From an uncultured Bacilli bacterium (GTDB taxonomy: Bacteria; Bacillota_I; Bacilli_A; RF39; UBA660): a stretch of DNA of 64,000 bases. A program made the position numbers and the translations under genes. Shown piece by piece: positions 50,942-60,040 of this stretch. Within the stretch, counting starts at the first letter, position 1. Each line of letters opens with the position of its first letter. Where the stretch lies: positions 62,001 through 126,000 of the forward strand of contig CAKOYD010000002.1 of NCBI GenBank assembly GCA_934130545.1. Reading direction: 5' to 3'. A model generated the notes under the pieces. That model made no database searches. It was not told the DNA's origin and was given only the letters and a program-made list of their open reading frames with translations.

Positions 50942-51760
50942 TTATCTAGTTATAATTAATTTTAAAACTATCGCTATCGCAATTAATACTCTATAAAAAG
51001 CAAATACTGAAAAATCATGTTTCTTAATATATGCTAATAAGAACTTAATACATAGAAGTCCTACTACCATTGAAGTAATAACACCAACTATTATTTCTTT
51101 ACTAATAATTAAATCACCAACATTAACAATAGCTGCTCCAAAAATAATTGGTGTAGATAATAAGAAAGTAAACTTTGCTGCTGCTTCTCTTGATACTCCC
51201 ATTAATCTAGCGGCTAATATTGTTGTTCCACTTCTAGAAAAACCCGGAATAACCGCTAAAGCTTGTGATAAACCAATAATAAATGTTTGTTTAAATGTTA
51301 ATTCCTTAAAACTTGTTTCTTTCGTATAATGTTGACTTGCCCATTTATCTCCTAAATAAATAAGTACACCCATAACTGCTAAACTAATTGCTATAATTAA
51401 AATATTACCTCTAACAACATTAGTAATAACATCTTCAAACAGCATACCAACTACTGCTCCAGGAATAGTCGCTGCAACTAAATACCAAAACATTCTATTA
51501 TTAAAATTATCTTTCTTCTTAAATACCTTTTGGAATACTCCCCCTACTAACTTTAACCAATCTTTAAAATATACTATAAGTACGGACATTAACGTTCCAA
51601 AATGCAACGCTACATCAAACGCTAACTTCTCACTCTCAGTCATATTTAAATTAAAATTAAATAAATATGGAATAATTATTAAGTGTGCTGAAGAAGATAT
51701 TGGTAAAAACTCTCCAATTCCTTGTATTATTCCTAAAACTATACTTTGCCATAAACTCAT
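50942..51760 (-). CDS. uppP: Undecaprenyl-diphosphatase
   Basis: A 272-residue membrane phosphatase (BacA family). The two active-site repeats are present: IQGIGEFLPISSSAHLIII near the N-terminus and LAVIPGFSRSGTTILAARL near residue 165. It recycles undecaprenyl diphosphate to the monophosphate lipid carrier used for peptidoglycan and surface polymers, and gives bacitracin resistance when overproduced. AAGGTATAAAT precedes the ATG. It lies 15 bases downstream of the EF-Tu-like membrane protein gene and may be co-transcribed with it. Confidence 0.96.
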   Translation of the reverse strand: MSLWQSIVLGIIQGIGEFLPISSSAHLIIIPYLFNFNLNMTESEKLAFDVALHFGTLMSVLIVYFKDWLKLVGGVFQKVFKKKDNFNNRMFWYLVAATIPGAVVGMLFEDVITNVVRGNILIIAISLAVMGVLIYLGDKWASQHYTKETSFKELTFKQTFIIGLSQALAVIPGFSRSGTTILAARLMGVSREAAAKFTFLLSTPIIFGAAIVNVGDLIISKEIIVGVITSMVVGLLCIKFLLAYIKKHDFSVFAFYRVLIAIAIVLKLIITR

Positions 51761-51775
51761 ATTTATACCTTCTTT

Positions 51776-52576
51776 CTACTTATTAACCTTTGTAATAACA
51801 CCAACACCAATAATAGTATTATCTTCTATAATCTTAAATGAATATCCTATATCCACTGTAATATCTTTATCTAATAAAATATCTACATTAGTATATTCAC
51901 CACTTCTTATCATATTATCTATATTTATTATCTTACCACTAACAACTGTATTCCATAAAGATATATTAATACTAGAATCTAATTCTTTACTTATTGTTGT
52001 ATTATTACCTTCATCTTCTTTATATAAATATATTCTAGCTTCGATATTATTAGTAGTAATTAAACTATTCTTAGTAGCAATAGTCTGTCCTTTAATAACA
52101 TCAACTTTATCATTAATAATTAACTCTACTCTATTACCTATATAAGCACTATTAACACTAATACCATCTATTAATATCTTATTAATCTTAACCTCGATAC
52201 TATCAATACTCATCCCACTTACTTCAAGAATATCTCCAGTATTAACCTTACCACTCTTAATAACACCACTTATATAAGTCTTACTATCCGTAGTATAAAC
52301 ATCCTCTATTATCATCGCAAACTTATCATTAACTGAATATCCCTTAATTAAAGACTCTATCTTAGATTCTTGATAATTAATATAATGAGTATATAAACTA
52401 CTACCCTCTCTAATAATTAAATTATTATTATCATTCTTCTTACTATCCCTAATACCACTCTTATATAATGATACACCTGATATTACTATCGATATTACCA
52501 TTAATATAGGTATTATTATTAATAAGTTCTTAGTAATCTCATCTTCTTTTTTAACTTTTTTCTTCTTTACTGACAT
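51776..52576 (-). CDS. Membrane-anchored protein with EF-Tu domain II/III-like barrels and no GTPase domain
   Basis: A 266-residue protein: a Lys-rich N-terminus, one membrane helix (about 19-38), then a region resembling translational GTPase domain II. FAMIIEDVYTTDSKTYISGV, IKSGKVNTGDILEVSG and VDVIKGQTIATKNSL parallel the EF-Tu segments around 'IEDVF...GRV', 'RG.VKVGD.VEI.G' and 'I.RGQVLA'. The C-terminus GYSFKIIEDNTIIGVGVITK parallels the EF-Tu end 'RFAIREGGRTVGAGVV'. There is no P-loop or any G-domain motif. The topology suggests the barrels are outside the membrane. The similarity is by eye, so the fold is an inference. Confidence 0.6.
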   Translation of the reverse strand: MSVKKKKVKKEDEITKNLLIIIPILMVISIVISGVSLYKSGIRDSKKNDNNNLIIREGSSLYTHYINYQESKIESLIKGYSVNDKFAMIIEDVYTTDSKTYISGVIKSGKVNTGDILEVSGMSIDSIEVKINKILIDGISVNSAYIGNRVELIINDKVDVIKGQTIATKNSLITTNNIEARIYLYKEDEGNNTTISKELDSSINISLWNTVVSGKIINIDNMIRSGEYTNVDILLDKDITVDIGYSFKIIEDNTIIGVGVITKVNK

Positions 52577-52644
52577 ATCTTCCCTCTATTCTTACATTAC
52601 TAATTATAACATAACCTAATATAAAATACCAATATATTTAGCAA

Positions 52645-52670
52645 GAAAAAAACACTTATTTCTAAGTGTT
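52645..52670 (-). terminator. Terminator after tig
   Basis: On the minus strand AACACTT pairs with AAGTGTT around a short loop (52670-52651), followed by TTTTTTTC. Confidence 0.85.
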
Positions 52671-53910
52671 AATTATTTTCCTTTAATAAATCAATAGCTT
52701 TTTGGAATAACATATCATTACGTAAGTATTCAACATTACCTAATTCTTTCTTAACTTCTTCTCCAGTCATATTATATTGTTTAGCTAATTCTTCTACTTT
52801 TTCATCTAATTCTTTATCAGTTATTTCTAACTTTTCTTCCTTAATTAAAGCCATTAATAAATAACGATATTTAAGTCTCTTAGTAGCTTCTTCAGTCATT
52901 TTAGCCATAATATCTTCTTTAGTTGAGTTAGTATATTTTAAATATAATTCCTCAGTAATACCTTGCATACTCATACGTTTAACTAAATCTTGATACATTG
53001 CTTCTTTTTCATCTTCTACTAATTCATCAGCAAAAGATACTTCCATATTTTCAGATGCTTTATCTAATAAATCATCTTCAAACTTATGTCCTAATTCATG
53101 ATTTTTTTCTGCTAATATTTCTTCTTTAATAGATTTCTCTAAATCTTCTTTAGTCTTAATATTATCCATTCCTAAGTCAGCAAAGAATTCTTTATCTAAT
53201 TCAGGAACTATTCTTGATTTAACTTCATTTACTTTAACTTTAAATACTACTTTTTGTCCTTTTAATTCTTCAGACATATAGTCCTCAGGAAAAGTTAATT
53301 CTAGATCTTTTTCTTCGCCTTTACTCATTCCAACTATTCCTTCTTCAAATCCTGGAATAAATGAATGACTACCAATAGTTAATGAATAGTTTTCTCCTTT
53401 TCCACCATCAAAAGCTACACCATCTTTAAATCCTTCAAAGTCAATAATAGCTACATCACCATTTTCAACTTTACCATCTTTAACAGCTAATTCAGCATAC
53501 TCTTGTAATAATGAATTAATATGATTTTGTACTTCTTCATCACTTACAGTTGCTTCTTCTTTCTTAACATTTAATCCTTTGTAATTACCTAATTTAACAG
53601 TAGGTTCAGTAATAAGTATCATTTTAGCTTCAAATGATTCTTCATCCATCTTTACTACTTCAATTTTAGGTTCAAGAATTGGAACAATCTTACCTTCTAA
53701 TACTACTTCTTTATATTTATCTTGAATAGCTTTATCAGCAGCACTATATATTAATTCTTGTTTTCCATATTTCTTTTCATAAACATTTCTAGGTGCTTTA
53801 CCTTTTCTAAAACCATCAATTTTTACATCTTTGATAACTGTTTCAAATGATGCATCAACTAAGTCTTTCCATTCTTTTCCTTCTACCTTAATTACAACTT
53901 CTTCTTTCAT
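52669..53910 (-). CDS. tig: Trigger factor (ribosome-associated chaperone, PPIase)
   Basis: A 413-residue trigger factor. The ribosome-binding motif KVDGFRKGKAPRNVYEKKYG is near residues 30-50. The FKBP-type domain spans about 145-230 (GDVAIIDFEGFKDGVAFDGG, FIPGFEEGIVGMSKGEEKDL). The C-terminal arms follow. It protects nascent chains at the ribosome exit. GGAGGTATTATAA precedes the ATG. It lies 12 bases after greA and in the same direction, so it may read through from the greA operon. Confidence 0.96.
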   Translation of the reverse strand: MKEEVVIKVEGKEWKDLVDASFETVIKDVKIDGFRKGKAPRNVYEKKYGKQELIYSAADKAIQDKYKEVVLEGKIVPILEPKIEVVKMDEESFEAKMILITEPTVKLGNYKGLNVKKEEATVSDEEVQNHINSLLQEYAELAVKDGKVENGDVAIIDFEGFKDGVAFDGGKGENYSLTIGSHSFIPGFEEGIVGMSKGEEKDLELTFPEDYMSEELKGQKVVFKVKVNEVKSRIVPELDKEFFADLGMDNIKTKEDLEKSIKEEILAEKNHELGHKFEDDLLDKASENMEVSFADELVEDEKEAMYQDLVKRMSMQGITEELYLKYTNSTKEDIMAKMTEEATKRLKYRYLLMALIKEEKLEITDKELDEKVEELAKQYNMTGEEVKKELGNVEYLRNDMLFQKAIDLLKENN

Positions 53911-53922
53911 TTATAATACCTC

Positions 53923-54390
53923 CTATTTTATATCAAGTATTTCTACATTGTATTTACCATTTGGGCTTTCTACTGCTCTAGTTTCTCCAACTTTAGCACC
54001 CATAATTGCTTTAGCAAGTGGTGATTCATTAGATATCTTATCATTAGATGGATCTGCTTCTTTAGATCCAACTATTTTATATTCTTCGACATCATCGTCA
54101 TCATCATCATATTTTATCTTAACAGTTGTGCCTAATCCAACACAATCAGTATCTACTTTTTCTATAATAGTTGCTTTTTCCATGATCTTTTCTAACTCTA
54201 GTATTCTACCTTCTACTTGAGCCTGTTCACTTCTAGCAGCATCATAATCGGCATTCTCGGATAAATCTCCAAGTGCTCTTGCTTCTTTTAATGCTTTAAT
54301 TACTTCTGGTCTTTTAGTATTCTTTAAATAGTTTAATTCTTCCTCTACTTCTAAAAAACCTTCATCAGTTAAATATACTTTATCTGCCAT
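53923..54390 (-). CDS. greA: Transcription elongation factor GreA
   Basis: A 155-residue GreA: an N-terminal coiled coil with the catalytic acidic tip (DLSENADYDAARSEQAQVEG) and a C-terminal FKBP-like domain (NDKISNESPLAKAIMGAKVG). It rescues backtracked RNA polymerase by stimulating transcript cleavage. ATG 54390 is preferred because GAGGTGG lies upstream; the frame opens seven codons earlier. An unusually long acidic run (DDDDDDVEE) occurs near residue 100. It is at the end of the ireB-ruvX-mltG-U32 operon, as in Bacillus. Confidence 0.95.
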   Translation of the reverse strand: MADKVYLTDEGFLEVEEELNYLKNTKRPEVIKALKEARALGDLSENADYDAARSEQAQVEGRILELEKIMEKATIIEKVDTDCVGLGTTVKIKYDDDDDDVEEYKIVGSKEADPSNDKISNESPLAKAIMGAKVGETRAVESPNGKYNVEILDIK

Positions 54391-54432
54391 TTTCTTTCCA
54401 CCTCTTAACATTTCAAAATTGTACTATGTTTT

Positions 54433-55644
54433 TTATTCTTTGTCAAGTACTTTTACCCTCATCATATCATAAACATATACTTTCTTATTTAACTTAAATT
54501 TAATAACTTGTTCTGGATGTCTAGCCACATCTAACAAATTATTTTCTTCATCATATATCTTTGGAATAGTATATGTAAATGTCTCTATATTAGGTCCAAA
54601 AAATTCTACTATATCTCCTTCTTTAAAGTAATTTTTTTGCCTTAATGTTACTTCTTGATTATTTTCATCATAATATTCAACTATTCCTAAAAAGTCTTGA
54701 TTAGATACTTCTTCTCTGCCTAAGAAATATTGTTCATCCTTAGTAGGTAATTTATCATAGAACTGAATAGTATTATCTCTATTAGCTACTCTATTTAAAA
54801 CTTTACTATAATATGCTATTCTCTTATTATCTAGTTTATTACTATAATAATCATCAATAGCACTCCTATAAGTATTAATAACAGTTGCTATATAATAAAT
54901 ACTACGCATCCTACCTTCTACTTTTAATGAACTAATTCCTATATCAATCATATCATCTAACTTACTAATCATTGCTAAATCTTTAGAGCACATTGTAAAC
55001 TCCGGATCAATACTAACTTTTTCTTTATTTTCATTTAATAAATTAAAGTTCCAACGACATACCTGACTACATCCCCCTCTATTAGCATCTCTATTAGTAA
55101 AATAGTTAGATAACACGCATCTTCCGGAATAAGCTGCACACATTGCCCCATGAATAAAACATTCTACTTCCATACCTGTCTTATCAATAATATCTTTAAT
55201 CTCATTACGTGAACACTCTCTAGCAAGCACTACTCTCTCAACACCAAGTTCTTTATAAAAATTAATACTTTCTATATTAGCAGTCGAAGCCTGTGTTGAT
55301 ATATGAATACTTAACTTAATATTATTCTCTCTAACTATATCAATAACTACCGGATCTGCTAAAATAATAGCATCTACTCCAATATCTGCTAACTTAATTA
55401 AATATTCTTTTAAACCAACGATATCTTCATTATGAAATAAAATATTAACTGTCACATATACTTTTTTATTTAAAGAATGAGCAAACTTACAAGCTTCTTC
55501 TATTTCTTCAATACTAAAGTTTTTAGCATTAGCTCTAAGACTATAATCTCTTCCCCCAATATATACTGCATCTGCACCATATAATAAAGCAATCTTTAAT
55601 CTTTCCATATTTCCCGCCGGAGATAATAATTCTACTTTCTTCAT
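54433..55644 (-). CDS. trhP2: U32-family protein (TrhP/YrrO-like, tRNA hydroxylation)
   Basis: A 403-residue U32 protein. The N-terminal TIM barrel begins VELLSPAGNMERLKIALLYG and has the U32 signature ECFIHGAMCAAYSGRC, followed by two more Cys (GGCSQVCRW) that in this family form the 4Fe-4S site. A C-terminal beta domain is present. Family members TrhP/YrrN-YrrO make 5-hydroxyuridine at tRNA position 34, using prephenate. The next gene downstream of mltG, trmR, methylates that hydroxyl, so the pathway is encoded within one operon. Its start overlaps the stop of the preceding U32 gene. Confidence 0.9.
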   Translation of the reverse strand: MKKVELLSPAGNMERLKIALLYGADAVYIGGRDYSLRANAKNFSIEEIEEACKFAHSLNKKVYVTVNILFHNEDIVGLKEYLIKLADIGVDAIILADPVVIDIVRENNIKLSIHISTQASTANIESINFYKELGVERVVLARECSRNEIKDIIDKTGMEVECFIHGAMCAAYSGRCVLSNYFTNRDANRGGCSQVCRWNFNLLNENKEKVSIDPEFTMCSKDLAMISKLDDMIDIGISSLKVEGRMRSIYYIATVINTYRSAIDDYYSNKLDNKRIAYYSKVLNRVANRDNTIQFYDKLPTKDEQYFLGREEVSNQDFLGIVEYYDENNQEVTLRQKNYFKEGDIVEFFGPNIETFTYTIPKIYDEENNLLDVARHPEQVIKFKLNKKVYVYDMMRVKVLDKE

Positions 55645-56483
55645 TATATATCACCTTCTTTATTCTTTACTTTATATATAGTCTTAGTATCAAAGAAACC
55701 TACATAATATTCTTTATTACTATATTCTTTATTTATAAATCTCTCTAAATCTTTAATAAACTTATCATGATCAATATTAAAACTATTTAATATATAATAA
55801 TCTATTATATCTATTTCTTTAATTCTATTTATTAAATTAATAGGTTCTTTCGTATAAATAGTACTACCTAATTTGCTCTCTACAATAGGATGCTTAATAT
55901 CATCTTGTTCTATATAATATATCTTATCCTCTTTAGAAGTATTAATATAATCCAAATAATTAGTAACTAAACTTCTCCTCGAATTAAATATTGGTATATA
56001 TCCATATACATTAAATAATATCCTTAAATTAGTATTCTTCTTAATATCTAATAACTCCTCTTTAGTAATATCTGATGATATATATGAATACTTAATACCC
56101 AACTTCTCATAAAACTTATTAGAGTTAATTGAAGTATTCAAATGTTCTTGACTAACTATTAACTCTATATTTAAATTATTATCTCTAACTATCTTATAAA
56201 CACTCATATCATAAAACATTACTTTAACATTACCAATATCACTTAATTTAAATAATATTTCTTTAAGTAAATCTAGATCACTATTATGCATAATCTTATT
56301 TAAAGATATAATAATTTCTTTATTAGAATACTTATTTATTACTTTAATAGTGTCCCCTAAACTTACATAAAAAGGAAGTTCTACTGAATAGTTATCTATC
56401 CCTATAATAAAACCATCGACTTCTAGTTTAGATAATTCTTCTAATTCATCTAAACTGCTTGGCATAACTATTAATTTACTCAT
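55644..56483 (-). CDS. trhP1: Short U32-like partner protein (TrhP1/YrrN-like)
   Basis: A 279-residue protein with a U32-like TIM-barrel pattern (SLDELEELSKLEVDGFIIGI at the start, VSQEHLNTSINSNKFYEKLG later). It lacks the signature Cys cluster of its neighbour. In B. subtilis yrrN and yrrO are adjacent and both are needed for tRNA wobble uridine hydroxylation, and this gene has the YrrN place and size. It is co-translated with the following U32 gene (TAATG overlap). Sequence divergence is high, so position carries part of the call. Confidence 0.8.
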   Translation of the reverse strand: MSKLIVMPSSLDELEELSKLEVDGFIIGIDNYSVELPFYVSLGDTIKVINKYSNKEIIISLNKIMHNSDLDLLKEILFKLSDIGNVKVMFYDMSVYKIVRDNNLNIELIVSQEHLNTSINSNKFYEKLGIKYSYISSDITKEELLDIKKNTNLRILFNVYGYIPIFNSRRSLVTNYLDYINTSKEDKIYYIEQDDIKHPIVESKLGSTIYTKEPINLINRIKEIDIIDYYILNSFNIDHDKFIKDLERFINKEYSNKEYYVGFFDTKTIYKVKNKEGDI

Positions 56484-56489
56484 ATCTAT

Positions 56490-57293
56490 CTACCTCCTAA
56501 CTAAATGTTTATTACCATTATCTTTAATATAATTAACAAAGTAATCTCTATATATAAAATCACTAATCTCGGTATTATCCTTACTAAACATTCTAACTAA
56601 ATAATTAATGTATTCTATATATTTATTACTATCTAATAAACTACTAGCTATATATAATAATTCATCAATAATACCAAGTGTTAACTCTTTCATTTTACTC
56701 ATAATTGCTAATGCTTCATCTTCTTTATCATAAGCATACACTAATAATTCATTAACTAATTCCATTATCTTACTAATATTATCTTTATAATTACCATAAC
56801 TATTTATAAAACCTTCTCTATCACCTTTAAAATAATATTTAAAATGCTCTATTCCTAATATATTAACTAAAGAAGATATAACTATTAAACCAATATAACA
56901 GTAATCATTAAAATTATCTTTATTATCTGAAGTAATCATCGTAAAGTATTCTGTTGTAGATTCATCAAAATAATCATTCTTATCTTTATTAGCTAACCCA
57001 TTCTGACTAGATAAATGAAATAATTCATGAGTTAATGTATCAAATATATTCTCATTATTTAATAATATCATATTGTTGCTTGTATATAATCCATTATTAT
57101 CAAACTCACTATCTTTACTTAAATAAATATTTAATGTTTTAGTATATATTTGATAATTTTCTTTCTCTTCATCGCCAAGATAACTTAATACTTTCTCAAC
57201 TCTTGTAAAAGGATTATTAACGCTAGATTTAATACTATCTATATTTAACTTAACAACATCATATTTAGTAATATCTTTATCTTTAACCTTCAT
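56490..57293 (-). CDS. Putative HExxH zinc metallopeptidase inside the trmR-U32 operon
   Basis: A 267-residue soluble protein with DTLTHELFHLSS (HELFH, i.e. HExxH) near residue 87 and, about 20 residues on, YFDESTTEYFTM, whose Glu could be the third zinc ligand of a gluzincin. The rest is helical and unrecognised. It is not part of the usual Bacillus operon, where yrrM is next to yrrN, so it looks inserted or lineage-specific. There is no signal peptide, so a cytoplasmic role is expected. The substrate is unknown. Confidence 0.6.
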   Translation of the reverse strand: MKVKDKDITKYDVVKLNIDSIKSSVNNPFTRVEKVLSYLGDEEKENYQIYTKTLNIYLSKDSEFDNNGLYTSNNMILLNNENIFDTLTHELFHLSSQNGLANKDKNDYFDESTTEYFTMITSDNKDNFNDYCYIGLIVISSLVNILGIEHFKYYFKGDREGFINSYGNYKDNISKIMELVNELLVYAYDKEDEALAIMSKMKELTLGIIDELLYIASSLLDSNKYIEYINYLVRMFSKDNTEISDFIYRDYFVNYIKDNGNKHLVRR

Positions 57294-57331
57294 ACTATTC
57301 TTCTTTCCACGCTATTTTAACATATATAACT

Positions 57332-57361
57332 AAAAATTAAAAGATACTTTTAATATCTTTT
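57332..57361 (-). terminator. Terminator after trmR
   Basis: On the minus strand AAAAGATA (57361-57354) pairs with TATCTTTT (57346-57339), followed by AATTTTTAG. It separates trmR from the metallopeptidase gene. Confidence 0.7.
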
Positions 57362-57950
57362 AGCTATTTTTCTTAGATATCGCTATTTTGTCTCCTACAC
57401 TAACATAAGTAGTAGTAAACTCTTTATTATTATCTAAGTATTCAATAAATGTTTTAATTTTCTTTACAATACCCAATTGATTTTTTGAAGTAATTAAACT
57501 AGCATCTTCAACTCTTCCATGAAAAGATAAATTATCTGTTATAATTACCCCATCTTGTGCTAAATTATTCGTAAACTTTTCAAAGAAATAAATATTATTC
57601 CCTTTAGAAGCATCAATAAATATTAAATCATACTTATCTGTAAGTTCTACTTCTTTAGCGTCTCCTAAAATAATATTTATTCTCTTATCAAGATTAAACG
57701 TATGAATATTATCAACTGCCATATTATATCTATTTTCATCTTTTTCTATTGTTGTTATAGTAATATCTTCACTTACTAAAGCCATCTTAATAGCAGAATA
57801 CCCAATCGCACTACCAACTTCTAAAATATTCTTAATATTATTTTCTTTTATATAATTACATAAATATTCTATCCCATCTTTTAACATAATAGGTACATAG
57901 GCCTCTTTAGCATATTCTTCTATTAAAGATAATTCTTTATTTATATCCAT
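57360..57950 (-). CDS. trmR: tRNA 5-hydroxyuridine O-methyltransferase TrmR
   Basis: A 196-residue class I SAM methyltransferase of the O-methyltransferase 3 family (YrrM). SAM-binding motif I is ILEVGSAIGYSAIKMAL, the acidic end of strand 2 is TTIEKDENRYNMA, and the metal site is LIFIDASKGNN with DNLSFHGRV. In B. subtilis TrmR methylates ho5U34 of tRNA to mo5U, the step after the U32 proteins encoded next. ATG 57950 is preferred to a GTG nine bases earlier. The frame overlaps the end of mltG. Confidence 0.9.
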   Translation of the reverse strand: MDINKELSLIEEYAKEAYVPIMLKDGIEYLCNYIKENNIKNILEVGSAIGYSAIKMALVSEDITITTIEKDENRYNMAVDNIHTFNLDKRINIILGDAKEVELTDKYDLIFIDASKGNNIYFFEKFTNNLAQDGVIITDNLSFHGRVEDASLITSKNQLGIVKKIKTFIEYLDNNKEFTTTYVSVGDKIAISKKNS

Positions 57951-57951
57951 C

Positions 57952-59022
57952 TTAAGCACACCATTTTCCTTCTTGTTTTAATTTATTAATAATATTATTA
58001 TGCTCCGTACTATTCTTAGTTAAATAAGTCTTACCTGTGCAATCTGCTACAAAGTAAAAATAATCATGAAGAGTAGGTTCTAAAACAGCCACAATAGATT
58101 CAATTCCCGGATTAGATATTGGTCCTACTGGAAGTCCGTTTATCTTACTACATCTCGTATTATATTTATTATTACAATTATTTAATTCTTTATAAGATAA
58201 ACTATAAGTCCAATCATCTATTTTATTAGCATAATATGTTGTTGCATCACTACCAAGTGTCCATCCATTATTTAATCTATTATAAAATACTCCAGCCACA
58301 CCCTTACGATCATCACTATTACTACCCTCTAACTCAACAATAGAAGCCAAAGTTAATAACTCATGAACACTATAAGAAGAACTATCTATTAAATCTTTAT
58401 ACTTACTTAACTGTTTATCAGTCTCATTTAATAACTTATATATTATATCCTCTAAACTAACATCTACACTAGCAAATGTATAAGTATTAGGAAATAAATA
58501 TCCTTCTAACTTATAATATATATTATCATTAACAATATCATCAGTTAAAAACCAATAATCATTAATTAACTTATTAATAAACTCTTTATCATTAACTAAC
58601 TTAATAAAATCTTCTTTACTATTAGTAGTATTTTCTTCTATTAATTCAGCATACTTTCTAATATTTAAGCCCTCTTTAAAAGTAATATTTATCTCATTAG
58701 GGTTATAAGTTGACCCTTTAACTAAACTATTAACTATCTCTTTAACATCCATACCTTCATTTAATTTATAGTATCCTACCTTTAAATTAGTAATATTATT
58801 AAGTTTAATATATATTCTAAAAGATAATTCATTTCTAATTAAATGATGTTCTTTCAAAGTACTAGCAATACTTCTTATTGAACCTGGTTTTATTTCCACA
58901 ATTTTCTCACTAGTATCTTTTGATACTGACTTAAGATTAACATTATACGTAATAACCGCAAGCAAGCATAGTAAAACTATGCCACTAAATATAATTATAA
59001 ATATCTTAACTAACTTCTTCAT
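57952..59022 (-). CDS. mltG: Endolytic transglycosylase MltG (YceG-like)
   Basis: A 356-residue membrane-anchored lytic transglycosylase. One N-terminal helix (about 7-26) precedes a LysM-like/YceG core. The signature catalytic region is LASIVELEGSNSDDRKGVAG, with the Glu of VELEG catalytic, followed by VFYNRLNNGWTLGSDATTYY and NTRCSKINGLPVGPISNPGI. It cuts nascent glycan strands and sets their length. ATG 59022 is chosen, but the ribosome-binding site is weak. In Bacillus (yrrL) it also follows yrzB and precedes yrrM. Confidence 0.94.
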   Translation of the reverse strand: MKKLVKIFIIIFSGIVLLCLLAVITYNVNLKSVSKDTSEKIVEIKPGSIRSIASTLKEHHLIRNELSFRIYIKLNNITNLKVGYYKLNEGMDVKEIVNSLVKGSTYNPNEINITFKEGLNIRKYAELIEENTTNSKEDFIKLVNDKEFINKLINDYWFLTDDIVNDNIYYKLEGYLFPNTYTFASVDVSLEDIIYKLLNETDKQLSKYKDLIDSSSYSVHELLTLASIVELEGSNSDDRKGVAGVFYNRLNNGWTLGSDATTYYANKIDDWTYSLSYKELNNCNNKYNTRCSKINGLPVGPISNPGIESIVAVLEPTLHDYFYFVADCTGKTYLTKNSTEHNNIINKLKQEGKWCA

Positions 59023-59037
59023 ACAACAACCCAATAA

Positions 59038-59313
59038 TTACTTATTCTTTTCTTCTTGAATAGAATCAATAATAGCTTCTACTATATTCCATTCTTTATC
59101 TGTTTCTATTGGTAATAATTCTCCATTTTCACTATTAGGATCATATATTGAAGCAAATACTCTAACATTACCTTTATCATCTTTAGTATTATCTGTATAT
59201 ACTATATAATTCTTATTAGTCTCCTCTGACTCAAATGTAAATAATACCTCACACTCTACTTTTTTACCTTCTTTATTTAATACTGTAAACTTATTATTAT
59301 TTTCCATACTCAT
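59038..59313 (-). CDS. DUF1292 protein (YrzB)
   Basis: A 91-residue acidic protein with the DUF1292 pattern: ECEVLFTFESEETNKNYIVY, then a short linker and VFASIYDPNSENGELLPIET, ending EWNIVEAII. The function is unknown, but it is constantly found between ruvX and mltG. ATG 59313 and ATG 59307 are both possible; GGAGG is 4 or 10 bases away respectively. It overlaps the end of ruvX by 17 bases. Confidence 0.9.
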   Translation of the reverse strand: MSMENNNKFTVLNKEGKKVECEVLFTFESEETNKNYIVYTDNTKDDKGNVRVFASIYDPNSENGELLPIETDKEWNIVEAIIDSIQEEKNK

Positions 59314-59728
59314 TATTCCTCCTATCTAAATAACCTTGTAATATAATAACAGCAGCCATCCCATCTACTTTTTTCTTTCTTTTCTTTCTTGATATATCTG
59401 CATCTATTAATACATTATTAGATATTACAGATGTTAATCTCTCATCATATAATATTACTTCTATATTTAATTCTTGTTCCAACTTTTCTTTATATTCTAA
59501 AGTAATAAGTGCTCTAGGTCCTAAGGTGTTATTCATATTCTTTGGAAGACCTAGTACTAAAGTAGTAATATTATTTTCTTTTATTATCTTCTTTAATTCA
59601 TCTAATGTATCTAAATTATTATCTTCACTAAATCTTAACGTTGTATATACACTAGCAATAGTATTAGTAGTATCACTAATCGATATTCCCAATGTCTTAC
59701 TACCTAAATCTAATCCTAAATAACGCAT
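59297..59728 (-). CDS. ruvX: Holliday-junction resolvase-like protein RuvX/YqgF
   Basis: A 143-residue RNase H-fold protein. It starts YLGLDLGSKTLGISISDT with the first catalytic Asp, has LVLGLPKNMNNTLG and ILYDERLTSV with further acidic residues, and ends KKVDGMAAVIILQGYL. It is implicated in 16S rRNA maturation and Holliday-junction resolution. Its ATG overlaps the ireB stop region, and it is followed by the DUF1292 gene, exactly as in Bacillus. Confidence 0.93.
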   Translation of the reverse strand: MRYLGLDLGSKTLGISISDTTNTIASVYTTLRFSEDNNLDTLDELKKIIKENNITTLVLGLPKNMNNTLGPRALITLEYKEKLEQELNIEVILYDERLTSVISNNVLIDADISRKKRKKKVDGMAAVIILQGYLDRRNNEYGK

Positions 59729-59938
59729 CTATTTATCTAAATAATACTTAACTAACTCTTCTAATAAAGTAGTTCTATCAATTTTAGATAATTTATTTCT
59801 ATCATTATCATAATTAGGAATATAACCAATATCCCCACTCATTAAATAACCTACTATCTGAGTTATAGCATTATATCCTTTCTTCTCTAAACTATTAGAA
59901 ACATCTTTCAATATCGAACATATATCATTATCTTTCAT
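59729..59938 (-). CDS. IreB family regulatory protein (DUF965, YrzL)
   Basis: A 69-residue helical protein. SLEKKGYNAITQIVGYLMSG followed by DIGYIPNYDNDRNKL is diagnostic of IreB, a substrate of the Ser/Thr kinase PrkC/IreK that regulates cephalosporin resistance in enterococci. The family's N-terminal phosphorylated Thr residues are not obvious here, since the start is shortened. AGGTG precedes the ATG. It is the first gene of the operon that continues with ruvX. alaS, its usual upstream neighbour, is not here. Confidence 0.9.
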   Translation of the reverse strand: MKDNDICSILKDVSNSLEKKGYNAITQIVGYLMSGDIGYIPNYDNDRNKLSKIDRTTLLEELVKYYLDK

Positions 59939-60004
59939 CTAAACACCTTCTATACATAATTTTAACATAAATAATTATTAGAAACAAGAACTTATCATTA
60001 AATA

Positions 60005-60040
60005 ATTTAAAAGTAGAAGTTAATCACTAACTTCTACTTA
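60005..60040 (-). terminator. Terminator after the three-paralogue cluster
   Basis: On the minus strand AAGTAGAAGTTA (60039-60028) pairs perfectly with TAACTTCTACTT (60022-60011), followed by TTAAATT. Confidence 0.88.

Noticed and set aside
53831..54220. Plus-strand ORF of 129 codons over tig and greA
   Set aside because: A Ser-rich shadow frame opposite two well-supported genes, with no ribosome-binding site. The Ser run mirrors the acidic run of GreA.
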